Made by a program: the position numbers and the translations under genes
Assembly (NCBI GenBank): GCA_030141605.1
Contig: JAQGDQ010000135.1
Coordinates: 1-64,000 of the forward strand
Length of the DNA stretch: 64,000 bases
From: Tubiluchus corallicola
Lineage: Eukaryota > Priapulida > Priapulimorpha > Priapulimorphida > Tubiluchidae
Direction: 5' to 3'
Shown: one piece after another, positions 14,601-25,467 of the stretch
How positions within the stretch are numbered: position 1 is the first letter of the stretch
Layout of the letters: each line of letters starts with the position of its first letter
The notes under the pieces: generated by a model
Databases searched by the model: none
What the model was told of the DNA's origin: nothing
The model's input: only the letters and a program-made list of their open reading frames with translations

Positions 14601-17600
14601 CTATAAAGCTAAAACTAGATTTATTCTACTGTAAGGCTAATTATGAATGTTTTGTTCATAGTACAAATGTAGTCTTCTGTAGCTATATTGTATAACAAAT
14701 AACTTTAAAGCCAAGTGATTTTGTCTCCGGCTTATTAACTACATAATTGCTTAATGCATATAATGATAGAAAAGTGTAAGCAGGGAATACTTCACAGAGA
14801 AAAACATGTCTAGTTCTTAAAATACTAGGTACAGGTTTTCCCCACATATATTACATAGAGATTATCTTTATAATGTTTTCTATAGTACTTAACTAGTATA
14901 GTACATAACTATGCACAGATTAAATAGATACTAACGATTATTGTCGAGAATCAACGTGATGTCTAACCTATATGTTGTATTATTATTGTCATTCATTATG
15001 TACGTTTAACCTTGTAATATTATTGTAAATAAGTATTTGCATTATGACGTTTTAATCAATTGTTCTTTGCGTTTATTTTATCTCTAGATGGGAACTACAG
15101 AGGAAATCAACAACTTCTAATTTCTAACAATACGCTTTTCGAGAAATTTCCTTCAGATACAAAAAAAAACTTTCAGTCTGATTATATTAACATCCTGCAT
15201 TTCAAAAGCAAACAAAAAAAACAAAGAAACTAAAAAATTTCTTGACACACATTCCATTTCTGCTGCAAACATCCTACTGATTCAACATCCTACTGCTAAG
15301 TACTGGATTCTGGGCAGCAGAGAGTCGAACTACGTAAAAAATGCTGCTTTCAAGTGCACATTTAGGATGGTATTGGGTAGGAAATTTCTATGTGACACCT
15401 TTCATATCAAACCACTAATCTCAAATTAACATTCAACTGGTAGGATACTTAAAAAATTGTACATAGTTTACAAATGACACACCACTGAAAATTAGAAAAA
15501 AATTTCAAGAAGGAATAATTTTGATGTTTTTAGGAAGAGTGTTTGGAAAATGCTTGGCTGCCAACTTAATAAAAAGCCTAAATCAAACTGGTAAACACTT
15601 TCTACATTATATCCGATTACCTCGAAATATTTCTTGTCAAGTGGAAATGTTTGGGCGAGTAAACGAACGGACAGATGCTGTCGTTTCAACAGATTCCTTT
15701 CATCACACAGATGCGAGAACTACAATGTCCCATATAAAATGTTTATCTCCCAGGTAATTATTGTGATTAAATCGTAAATTCTGCTGCATTTACGTCCTAT
15801 CTATAAAAACTATTTCTCTATAATATTTCAGTCTGTCATGCCAAAAAGTCATTGAGCAATAACATTTAATCACTTTCATTTTTAGTATCACAGAAAATAG
15901 CTTTTTACTCGCAGCACTTACTTTTATTTACTGCTCACCACAAACAGACAACGACTAATTGCAGACACGCTCAATAGATGGTGCAAGATTTAACAAACAA
16001 AAGCTTAAACCTTATGAAACTGTGCTTACAACAAATTGGTTTCGATGCCATTTATGAGGGTGTATTTATAAATGTGTGAAAGAAGTGCGCAGAATCACTG
16101 TGTAAGTGCAGGCCTCATAATACTATTAGTCAAAGCAGTTAAAGTGCACAACAATGGTGTCGTACGAGCTAAACGATTCTTGGGAAACGAATACAACAGA
16201 ATATGAAGACGACACGCTTGGAGATTATGTGTATTTGGCTGCAAATGTCATAGCTACTCTCTTGATAATTGTGTGCAACTGCCTAGTAATTATCTGCATT
16301 CTGAAATACGAATTCTTGCAGACAATTCCAAACAAGTAAGAATTTTAACTATAAAACGTGTGTATGCCTATTATATGCTTGGCACTATTACGAACAAGAA
16401 CAAAAGGGAGAAAACAGGTAGGGATAAACAAAAATGAGGAGTAGTCTACAAAGATACGAGGAAGAAATAGAAGACATAAAAGAACAGAAACAAAAAATGT
16501 AGAAAAAACACCACTACAAGAAGACTATTATGCAATTTTTTTAGGTTCATTCTGAGCTTAGCAGTAGCTGATTTAACAGTTGGAATTTCAAATGCCTTCT
16601 TTGTAGTGCTAGTATGGAGCAAGCCTATGGAGGAAATAACAAATTCGTAAGTAAAATCTCCATTCATAACTGTTCTAATAACTGTTGTAACTGTCGTAAC
16701 AGTCGGTTACTTTCAAAACATTAGCAGGATGATATTTTGTTGATAACAGTACTAATAACTAATAAACTAATTGTTATCAACAAAATTATATTTTGCCTAC
16801 TCTACTAGTATGCAGTGCTAAAATTTTCTATCATTAACATCATATCATTGGCATACAAATGAAGGACAACAGCATCAACAGCAAGGGGGGGGGACAATGT
16901 GTTTGCTTTTTGATTCCAATCTATGCTTTGTGCTGAATTAAATATTAAAATACTTGCTTAAATAGGGAATTCGCATAATTTCTCTATTCCCGAAATTTCT
17001 TTTGCCAGGTTTTTCTACTGTTTCGTCATGAATGGAACATTTGACGTTTGCCTCGTGATATCAATAACAAGCTTGCTAGGAGTCACGATCGACAGATACA
17101 TCAACTTAACCTACCCTCTCCATTACCCATCCATTGTCACCGCCACGCGAGCTACCATTCTTCTTATTTCCATATGGATCTGGTCTTGTTTTTTCACCCT
17201 TGTCCCAATGATTATTTGGCACAATCTTCAACGGTCTTGTCTTCTTCAATTTTTCATCAACAAGTACCAATGGCTGGCACAGATTATTTACTACTTTATC
17301 GTTGTCATTATAATAACAATTCTTTACAGTAGAATATTTCGTATAGCCTGGATCAGTACCAGACGGATCAGTACCAATACAGACAAAGATGAAAGTTTGA
17401 AGTCTAAAATAAAAATAGCTAAAGTTTTTTTCGCCGTGTGTGGCTGCCTCATTGTATCAGTGACTCCTTTTTATATCATCAGTATTCACTTGGCGGTAAT
17501 TGAAAGAGCTGCCTACAGCGTTTCCTGGGGTGGGCTTGTTGGCGTAAGTGATGTGCTGGTACTTTCAAATTCAGCAATGAATCCCATCATTTATGCATGG

Positions 17601-20600
17601 AAGTACAAAGATTTCCGTAAAGCCATGAAAAAGTTGTGCAGTTTCAGAGGTTAAAGATGTCTGTGTAATGGCAAACTGGCAAGTGAAAGAGTAAAACACG
17701 TAGCTTACAATGGTTTTACTTTTTTAACATTTGTTATCATATGATGAGCAATTAATTAGCTATAAATTTAATTGGTATTATAACATTGTATGTGGTTAGA
17801 CATTGCTGTAGTGCCAACCTTCTAAGTATATCCTATTTCTATTTCCTATTTCCTATAGTAAACTATTTTCTTGCATATATATTGTCAACAATAATATGCT
17901 TATATTCTGTTGACACCTCGGGTTCGTCATCACCAGCAGTACCGCCCTCAAACTAGGTATTGCTTGCATCATTTTTGTATAATTCATCAGCAAAACTAGA
18001 CGCAATCTTAAACTGTAGGTCAAAACAACCTACTCTTTAAAATATAGAAAAAACATACTGTTTTTTAAAAAAATGACTTACGTGAAAGAATTACTTCGCT
18101 GTTACACGCACTTACACTTGAAATTTGTATTTTTATCTTAAAACTTGCCTAGTTTTAGCACAACACACCTGAATATGTTACAGTAGCGCTGTACTTCAAT
18201 TTTCGCTTTTGCAAACACGTGCAACACCTTCATGTAATTCTTTTGCTGTTGAAAATTGTGTTATTTGTGATGTCATCAATAGTTGGGCTAGCCCGCCATT
18301 AATTAAGTTTTTAATCTATTATTTAATTATCAGAGACGCTTTTGCATTATTAATTGCGTTCAAATGTATACTTTTTGTCGGACTTGAAAATGGGGTAGTA
18401 TATGAAAAATTATCCCATCTTTCTTTAAGCCTACTAAAAAAGTATGTGGTTAGACATTAGTAAAGTGCCAACCCTTTGACTACATCAAATGGAAAACTAT
18501 CTTCTCGTACAATTATTGTTAATGTACAAAGATAATCTAACCTAATCTATTCTAGTCATCACTAGTCTAATCCAATCTGAACAAATCTAATTTCATCAGG
18601 CATAATCTTAAACCACTTAAGCCAATCTAACCTAACACAAAACAATAAAAAACAGTCGATTTGGAGTCACAATGTAACCTAGTCAAATTTAAAGCAAATC
18701 CAATCTATTCAAGCACAACCGAGGCATTCAACTCAGAAACGCCCTTTCCATAAAATTCAAGAGTACTGCAAGATGACATCCAACAATCATCGGCACACCT
18801 TGTTTCTTATATTAATGACTGTGGTGAGACCAGAATCTAGCTATTAAAAAAATGCACTTAACTTCTAAACAAAACCAAGAGTACTATATTCCACAAACAA
18901 GAGGGAAACCATTACCAATGACATGTTTTTCAGACAGCAAAATTATTCAACTAGATGCCCTTATTAACTTCGACTTATTTATATATATATAAAAAACCTA
19001 CAACACAGTTTCCAGGACTTCTACACTAAATGACAGAAGATACCACACAAGAAAATATATATAACGAATATAAATCTACCTTACTGCAGGCCAAATGCGG
19101 CCAGATTATTTGTCAGATTCCAGGGACCACTTGCTTGGAACACAATGGATAGCACTATGAAATCACACATAACTTAGCAAAGCTTAAGAAAAAACCAAAA
19201 GAGAATATCATAGGCAAATTCTAATAAACCAAGTAATTAACTTTAAAACAGATCAGTATAATCCCTATACAATAATTCATAGCAAAATTACTGTTCTAAT
19301 TATAATATTATTACAGTACTAAAGTACTAACGTTACAGTTCATCTAAATAATTGTACAGACAGCATTACTGGATATTTAACATAATTATTAGTCAGTCAA
19401 ATTTTCTTTTTTCCTTCTTCTAATTTTCCTCTTTTCATAATCCTGTACAAACCATAACTGTTGGCCAATGTTTACCTCTATACCACCTTGCAAGCTAGAC
19501 TTCAGGGCAATTGTGACACAACGCATTATAGTAACTTTCTTTACATTATTAATACTGTTAAAATGTAAATATATAATTGTTAATTTGAAAATTTATATTA
19601 TTTTATACCGTAATAATGACTCTGTTATGTGTTGTGTTGTGTGGAATAAACAAATCATGAATATTGAATCTTGAAGAAAAAACAGCTTGAAGAAATGGTC
19701 ATGAACTATAAAAGAAAAAATTTTTCACTAGGCAGGCATCAAGTTGAGAGGAACAACTCTGAAATGTGATTAAACAAAAAATATTTTCCACTGTTTGCAA
19801 GCAATAACCGTTTAGAAGGAAAAGGTAAAAAGATAAACTATATAAATCAAGATAATGTTACCAGTTTCAAAAAGCTAGTCAAAAGGAACACCATAACTGA
19901 CATCCAACAAGCATAAATAATAAAACGAAACAAGAATAACGAGGATAGCATGGCGACTTTTTTGTACGAAATATCAACATTGAAATTGACTTTTCTGTTC
20001 AAATGCACTAGAGTTTATTGATATTAGCAATGTCTGGTATGTTATTACATAGCTTTCTAATGTTTCTTAAGATTAAGTAAGATAATTATTGAGAATTTTA
20101 GGTGCGTATAAAGTAGTGGCTCTAGGAACCTTGTTGTTGAATGCTTGTATATTTTAATTTTCCTCTGTAAATTTATTATAATATTTGTTTCAGCTAAAAC
20201 TGCTCAAGGATGGGTAACCACATAGATAAAACGTGGCTTATGTACAGCCGGGATGTCTTCCTGCGCCAATAACTCTGTGCTTACTACAGATTTAATGTTT
20301 GCTTGATTTTAAGATTTAAGACACCCTGCTACAAAGTCGCTGCAGGAATAATTCTGCAACACAAATGACAAACGACAAAAACCACAAGTACAACGAACAA
20401 CAAAAAAATCTGTAAGGTAAGATGAACAGGGCATATCTTAAATTATTACCAACTTCACTGTCTTCACTTTCCTGTTCTACATCCATTTCCTGTTCTGGTT
20501 CAGGTTCTGGTTTCGACTCCTCCATTTTCTCTGACTGCGGTTCAGGTTCAGCCTTGAAAAAGGGCAAAAAGCTTAGTAAGTTCATTTTTGTCTACACGGC

Positions 20601-22520
20601 TTGCAAGAGCAGTAATACAGCACTTAGTAACTCAGCCTATTCAATCTTGACCAGTCCGGCATCTTTTAATTATCAGTAATAATACTTTAAGTTCAGATAC
20701 TAGACTGCAGAAGTGTATTACGTTTATTACCCATTATTGACTAACTCAAAAATTTAAATAGCTGGATAATTATAACTGATAAAACTAATCAGTAGCAAAT
20801 ATACCAGGGAATGTTCATGCATTTAAAAGACAAAGACAAAAGACACTTGCAGTCGCTGGAACAACAGACAACATTAGTCATAGACAGACTCTTACACAAA
20901 TACAACAAAACTGCTACGCCTCAGATCAATAACACAGATAACAACAGTTTGTGCCAATACAGGTGATCGTGTGAGATCCGAGCCGCGCTGCAAGCCCAAA
21001 TTTATTGACCAAACTTGCATTTCTTGACTTTGGTCACTAAGCATTCAGTTTCAGCACCACAGATCACTACAATTGCTTGTTTCTACTTTTTCCAGTCACA
21101 CAACATAAAACTGTAAATTTATTTTTATGATATTATTAGACTAAATTAAATATTTGGACACCAAGCAGTAATGCCATGAAAAGAAATTTATACACCAGTA
21201 CAGGTCTTGTTCATATACTAATTATACTAATTCTTTCTATATCCAATAAAACTGTAACTTACCTTTGGTTCAGATGTCGGAGGTGAAGGCGGTGGAGGTA
21301 TTTTTGCTCCGAGACTGCGAAAAATAAAAAATTCTTTAGTATTATGCCAAAAATTTTCTAAACATCAAAACTTTTTAAAATTTTCTAAACTTTAAATTAT
21401 TATCTGTAAATTATTAATTCTGTAAAAACGAATTAATGATTTTCGTTACTGAAAAGGCATAAAAACATATGGGTGAATGAGTGATATAAAGTGATTGTAT
21501 GAAAAAGTAAGTCAGCGATACACAGTCCATATCTCATTCGCAGCGTGTAAGTTAGTGGAAGATAAGCGCCAAGTACCAGATTCAGATTTGCCTTACTTAA
21601 AAAGAAAAAGACATTAATAAGTAATCACTTCTGATAAAAGGGCTTATCGTCTGATGCATTGGGAGACCTGCCAATTTTGGAAGGCGGCTGAAAAGAACTG
21701 CAAAATTCCCTTCTCTCCCCGCAATGGCAATGTTCAAGGTGAAAAAGATACGTGGGAAGAAAATTACAAAGCTCTTTTTAATTCAGCAGATAATGCTCAC
21801 TGCATGCATTGAAAAATGTAGCTAAAACACTAGAAAGTCACCGCAAAAAATCGCCTAACATTAGAGTTAGATCAAATAAAGTTGAGCAAAAACTTTTTTA
21901 ATTTAGATACATGTTCTTTCCCTTTGTTTTACATCACAAGTTACCTTCAGGAAAAAAAATTAATATTCAAAATTTGCTGGGAGGGTGAGGTATCCGAAGT
22001 GGTTAAATAATGGTTAAGCCAATTTTTAACCCCTTTCATACTGCATGCAGGCCTATAATTAGCATGTGTGTAGGACGGCGTAGCGGACAGAGCAATAATG
22101 AGAAAATTAACTCTCAGTTAACCTAACGTTATTAATGCGCCTCTAACTAAATTGTTATTCACAGAAATTTATCACACACAAGTTTTAAGAAAATAATACG
22201 CAGGAAACAATGTCAAAATGAAATGTGGAACGATACGTCATTCAAAAAGTCACACCAGCTTTGTTACGACAACAAGTTTATTGTGTGCGAACATGCGAAC
22301 TGCAATTTTCACTGCAAAAAAATTATCTGTCCGATTTTGCAGGGGGCCCCCCCCCCTAGTTCTGCCCCTGTAGAAGTCAAAGGAACAGTACAAACCTTTG
22401 AAGATATTGTTTGAAAAAAGAAAGCTTAGGCTCATGTAAGGCCTCGGGATGCTGGGATACATGATGAATGAATGCACGAAGTTGGTTAACATGCTCCTCT
22501 GTTAACTCTACAGTAGGCAT
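3117..22520 (-). CDS. ST13: Hsc70-interacting protein (Hip/ST13), complete, 12 coding exons
   Basis: Hip is a cytosolic co-chaperone that binds the ADP state of Hsp70 and slows nucleotide release. Coding exons, first to last: 22396-22520, 21263-21314, 20450-20552, 10537-10607, 9924-9990, 8527-8611, 7775-7885, 6210-6312, 5939-6055, 4862-4981, 4190-4355, 3117-3253. They join to 1257 nt (418 aa plus stop), all with AG acceptors and GT donors. In order: an N-terminal dimerisation segment ([17 protein letters not shown], then LGAKIPPPP near 43-50); a Pro/Glu-rich acidic linker (about 50-95); a conserved GDENKE segment; TPRs at about 120-239 ([47 protein letters not shown]); a highly charged helix at 240-278 ([14 protein letters not shown]); a GGMP repeat; and the C-terminal DP/STI1 domain ([26 protein letters not shown]). 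It is longer than human ST13 (369 aa), mainly in the linker and tail. The exon with the ATG starts 10 nt after an acceptor, so an upstream non-coding exon is likely. Intron 3 holds two GPCR genes on the other strand. Confidence 0.95.
3434..3558. mobile_element. Short inverted-repeat element (MITE-like) in the last ST13 intron
   Basis: A 125-bp segment is bounded by perfect 12-bp inverted ends, CTACACTGTTTA (3434-3445) and TAAACAGTGTAG (about 3547-3558). Weaker complementarity continues inwards, where ATTAATCTGTGTG pairs with CATACAGACTAATTAG. It could fold into one long hairpin. I could not fix a target-site duplication, so the transposon class is open. Confidence 0.55.
4602..4627. repeat. 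(ATT)n microsatellite in an ST13 intron
   Basis: About eight ATT units in a row are visible. Confidence 0.9.
5669..5697. repeat. (TA)n microsatellite in an ST13 intron
   Basis: An uninterrupted run of about 14 TA units. Similar runs occur at 23269-23298 and 37223-37250. Confidence 0.9.
8072..8343. repeat. Diverged direct repeat within an ST13 intron
   Basis: A segment of roughly 57 bp at 8072-8128 (centre: TAGTGCACACTAGTTATACAGC) recurs about 210 bp later at 8285-8343 (TAGTGCACACAAGTTACACAGC) with scattered substitutions. The spacer is AT-rich. It probably reflects an old local duplication. Confidence 0.6.
9259..9868. mobile_element. Non-autonomous hAT-like MITE, copy 1 (in an ST13 intron)
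   Basis: This 610-bp element begins CAGTGGCGTGTTTGTGG and ends TTGCTACGCCTCTG. The ends are inverted-repeat related (consensus CAGTGGCGTAGCAAG), a form typical of hAT transposons. A second copy lies at 61771-62282 in the Fat4-like gene and shares internal blocks such as CCCTGAGCCC and TTGCACCCGG. The flanking octamers CCACAGTG and CAACAGCA agree at 5 of 8 positions, as expected for a decayed 8-bp target duplication. No transposase is encoded; the antisense open frame inside it (9002-9469) is judged spurious. Confidence 0.75.
11761..13199 (+). pseudogene. Class A (rhodopsin-like) GPCR with one in-frame stop codon; tandem copy A
   Basis: Three exons, 11761-11945, 12164-12265 and 12554-13199, match the intact neighbour exon for exon; exons 2 and 3 have identical lengths (102 and 646 nt). 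They join to 311 codons. Visible are N-glycosylation sites near the N-terminus (NDS, NLT), TM1 with [14 protein letters not shown]2 [13 protein letters not shown]3 ending [13 protein letters not shown] (DRY kept), TM4 [14 protein letters not shown]5 and TM6 (SLTPCYIIY), and TM7. The only gross lesion is codon 183, TAA at 12813-12815, where the neighbour has CAA (Gln) in INKYQWLAQ. The frame then runs open for 127 more codons. TM7 reads NSVIY in place of NPxxY. A truncated product would end before TM5. It is probably a recent pseudogene, though a polymorphic null allele or sequencing error is possible. Nested antisense in ST13. Confidence 0.85.
16154..17654 (+). CDS. Class A (rhodopsin-like) G-protein-coupled receptor, intact; tandem copy B
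   Basis: This is a seven-helix plasma-membrane receptor; its ligand is unknown. Exons 16154-16335, 16545-16646 and 17009-17654 join to 930 nt (309 aa plus stop). It has NDS and NTT glycosylation sites, TM1 with the conserved Asn ([12 protein letters not shown]), and TM2 with the conserved Asp ([14 protein letters not shown]). Cys99 and the Cys in LQRSC can form the usual ECL2 disulfide. DRY lies at 123-125, the TM4 Trp in [11 protein letters not shown]6 reads SVTPFYII (Pro kept, the Trp of CWxP absent), and NPIIY lies at 286-290, followed by a short helix 8 and tail ([12 protein letters not shown]). The TM3-TM4 and TM7 patterns (TATRA, PM..W.N, NSxxNPIIYA, FR) resemble adenosine/melanocortin-type receptors, which is a weak family hint. 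It was duplicated with the upstream copy and lies inside an ST13 intron on the opposite strand. Confidence 0.9.
18002..18437 (+). repeat. Dispersed repeat family X, copy 1
   Basis: From CAATCTTAAACTGTAGGTC to GGTAGTATATGAAAAATTATC this segment aligns in blocks with 47452-48012 (shared cores GATGTCATCAATAGTTGGG, CCGCCATTAATTAAG and CTTGAAAATGGGGTAG). It interrupts the 3' flank of the GPCR duplication: the GPCR A flank (about 13590-13820) continues on both sides of it. Terminal repeats and target duplication are not clear. The similar short open frames in the two copies are not judged to be genes. Confidence 0.7.
21315..22395 (-). other. First ST13 coding intron; no gene, possible MITE end near 22344-22372
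   Basis: No exon is supported here. The stretch at 22344-22372 has a G/C run followed by CTAGTTCTGCCCCTG; read in reverse it is CAGGGGCAGAACTAG, a form seen at ends of hAT-type MITEs. I could not find the opposite end. Confidence 0.35.
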
Positions 22521-22725
22521 TTTCACTTCCTGAAAATAAATAATACCACTTACTAAATGTTACCACATTGACGAGTAATTGTATATCATCGCAATAGCTG
22601 GTTTTAGTATTTACAATTTTTTTTCTAGCGACTTATAAAGACTGCAGATTTTTTCTTGATTGGGAACTGTCAAGATATTAACTTGTAGAAGTTAATAAGT
22701 AGAATAAGTGTAATAAGTAGAAATA

Positions 22726-22996
22726 TAGTAAACTACATATAACTCAAACACCTCGGGACTGCAAAAACTGTTCGAGTTATGCAAAAGTATTAGTTAGTCT
22801 ATGTTCGTAAGAAAACAACACTGAGTTGCTCATCAACATCGGACACACAATTTCTAAACAATTGTACCGGGAATTAGGTTTGAGTTACACAATGTTTGGT
22901 AAAGGGAAAAACCAAAGGGAAAATCCATTCCACGAGATCTGTTCAAGATACGCAAGAATTCGAGTTATACCGGTTCGAGTTATACATAGTTTACTG
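22726..22996. mobile_element. MITE family Y (pogo/Tigger-like ends), copy 1
   Basis: A roughly 270-bp segment has inverted ends: left AGTAAACTACATATAACTC, right GAGTTATACATAGTTTACT. A second copy lies in an OGT intron (38784-39422), sharing blocks such as ACACCTCGG, TGTTCGTAAG and GGGAAAATCCATTCCACGA. The TIR style (CAGTAAAC...TATAACTCGAAC) resembles pogo/Tigger Tc1-mariner derivatives; this is inference from pattern. No transposase is present. Confidence 0.65.
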
Positions 22997-23265
22997 GATT
23001 ACAACTGAAAATGCTGACAGTTACTGACATCGAAAACATATGTTCGAAGAATGTTAAAGTTAGTATCATACTTTCTTGGTAAACTACGTAAACAGAATCC
23101 CTGATTAGTTTTTGACAGTAGCAAACAAAAAAGTTGAAAAGTGGTCCCAGATTACTCTCAGGTACATGATTTCAATATTTACTTTTACATATTTATTACG
23201 AGTACTGTACTGTACTGTCTTTTTTATTGTATTGTCTTTGTAAAAATGTACTACTTGTACAAAAT

Positions 23266-23300
<35 letters not shown>

Positions 23301-24242
23301 CAACATACAATGTGTATTAGTTTGAATTCTTCTATATATCTTCTATATATATATATATGAAATTAAAAATGTGCATGCACAAATGAATTATTGCTAATTG
23401 GTAATGCCATCTAGGTGGTAAGTTTTAAAAAATATTAAGTTAATAGATCATTAAATCCTGGGAATTACGAAATAAACAATATAACATAAGTAAAAATATA
23501 AGACAAACTGACAAAATGTAAACCTGAGATACTAACTAATCCAAATATCTTTAGCTAGCCTGGTGATAAGCATTAAAACTTGGAAGTTCTTTTGAAGCAT
23601 TTATTTTCCATTTACATTCTGTGTTAACTTAGTCAAAGAATGATGGTACAAAACTACAATCAATTAAATTACGATAGCATACTTAAAAGACAGGAAATGT
23701 GAGAAAGTTGTGGTACAGACTAGAATTGAACCATACATCTTCTTCTTATGAGGCAGATGGGTTTGATCCCGAAGCCACCGTATCTCCCAGTGGCTAAGGC
23801 AATCTAGACTACATTCTTTACAGGGCTAGACAAATTTCACGTAAGTGATTATAACGAATTACACTAACTTTTTATTAATTTTCAACCTGAAATTTCTGTG
23901 AATAACTAATTAATTAATAGCTTATTTTAATCTCCATGTCAAAGTTATTGTCTGTGGGCCAATGTGTACTAGTTTGGCATTGGATGTACATGGTGATGGT
24001 GTCGGACATACATTACAATCAGTAGTGATTAATCCAAGCCAATTTTATTACAGGCACATAAAACATTTATAGTTAAAAACAACACAGCTTTATTAAAACT
24101 TGTACATTAAAAAGTTGAATAAAGTTAAAAAGTTAATATAGTAACAAATTTAACTAAATGTTTGAAAATAAAGTTAAAGGAATTGAACTGCTTTTTACAT
24201 TAAGAGAAGGCTTATTAGGGTACATAGATAAACTTTCTTTCA

Positions 24243-24337
24243 TTAATAAGTCCCAGTTATTTGTAGCTCTGGCCACAACTCTGATTTTAATAATGTCTGT
24301 ATTGTGACCAGAGCTACAAATAACTGGAAGTTATTAA
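24243..24337. repeat. Long, nearly perfect inverted repeat (hairpin)
   Basis: Arms of about 36 nt: TTAATAA..CCAGTTATTTG.. (24243-24278) pairs with the complementary arm at 24302-24337, with a loop of about 23 nt. The central 20-nt block CCAGTTATTTGTAGCTCTGG (24253-24272) pairs perfectly. It could be a very small MITE or a transcribed small-RNA hairpin; nothing else in the sequence decides. Confidence 0.7.
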
Positions 24338-25467
24338 CAAAAGGAGTAATATCAGTAGTATTTCTGTTATACCATTATATCTTAATGTCATGTATCGATA
24401 TGCACGTGCAGCAGACATGAAGTATGTACAGTATTTTAAACTGTAGGTACGGGAACCAAATCGCATTGCTATGAGAACAATAAATGTCAAATTTTAATTG
24501 TCGGATATACCACAAGGATAGGGTTAGGTTTCCCTAAGTAGCATACAGAAGAGAAAACATACAAGGCAAAACTTGACATCACACTGAAAAGTCTATATAG
24601 TACACTTAAAGAACTAGTGTGCAGAATGGCTTCAGACTGTTTTTTTACAAGAAAATATGAAAAAGCAAAATCAACATCACATTTGCACATCTCACAAGCA
24701 GATTATGAGCTGCTATATCCAGAGCTATATTTCAATCTAAGTGTTTTTTGTGTATCAAAAGTATTTTTCTTCAAATCTATGTGACATTATCTCTGCAAAT
24801 ATTACACTTGTAAACAACATTGTAGTATAATTTCAAAATTTTGCTGTACAGGTTGACGTATTGGTAGAATTGCCATAGTGTCTCATTATGCTTTTTATTA
24901 TTTTTGCAATGATTTACCTTGGTCGCACTAACTTGCTTCTAACATGGTTGAGTCATTTACTTAGTAAACAAATTTGTACTTTTGAGGTTCTTTGTCAGTT
25001 GTCTGCCTGTTGGTACGTTAGGAGGCTCTAATCCTAGTTACGTTAATGTTAATATTTGTTTCTAATTTTTTTTACTTCTTACGTAGAGAAATATAGTCGA
25101 CACATATTTTGATGTTTTGAATTTTTGTGATTTGATGTGGTTTAGGGTATAGATTCTCGGGTTTTTATTAATGGCTAATGATTTGTCATCTTTCACTGTC
25201 ATTATATGCTTGTGTCTGTCATGTCAATTGTACATTAAAGTCTAGTCATATATATATATATTAATTCAATATCTAGCATTTCTTTTTCATAGCAAAGTTG
25301 AAACAACAGAAAAAACAATTGAAACCCACCATACTGATAGTACAAGTCAGTTTTTTGAAACAGCTCTGCTTTCCCGCCTACAACATCCTACCCAGCTATT
25401 AAACAAAAATTCTATTCAACACGCTTTCTCCACATGGTACTTAGGCCAGCTGTGTGGTATATGCTTT

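Larger units (their letters stand above)
10608..20449 (-). other. Giant ST13 intron hosting two nested plus-strand GPCR genes
   Basis: This 9.8-kb intron separates the ST13 acidic-linker exon (20450-20552) from the LDNTGV exon (10537-10607); donor and acceptor are canonical. It contains the GPCR pseudogene (11761-13199), the intact GPCR (16154-17654) and a dispersed repeat (18002-18437). The stretches 13200-16153 and 18477-20449 show AT-rich DNA with no frame I can support, apart from 3' flanks duplicated along with the GPCRs. Confidence 0.85.

Noticed and set aside
15492-15757. Short open frames on both strands between the GPCR region and copy B
   Set aside because: No domain, no splice support, and absent from the equivalent position upstream of copy A.
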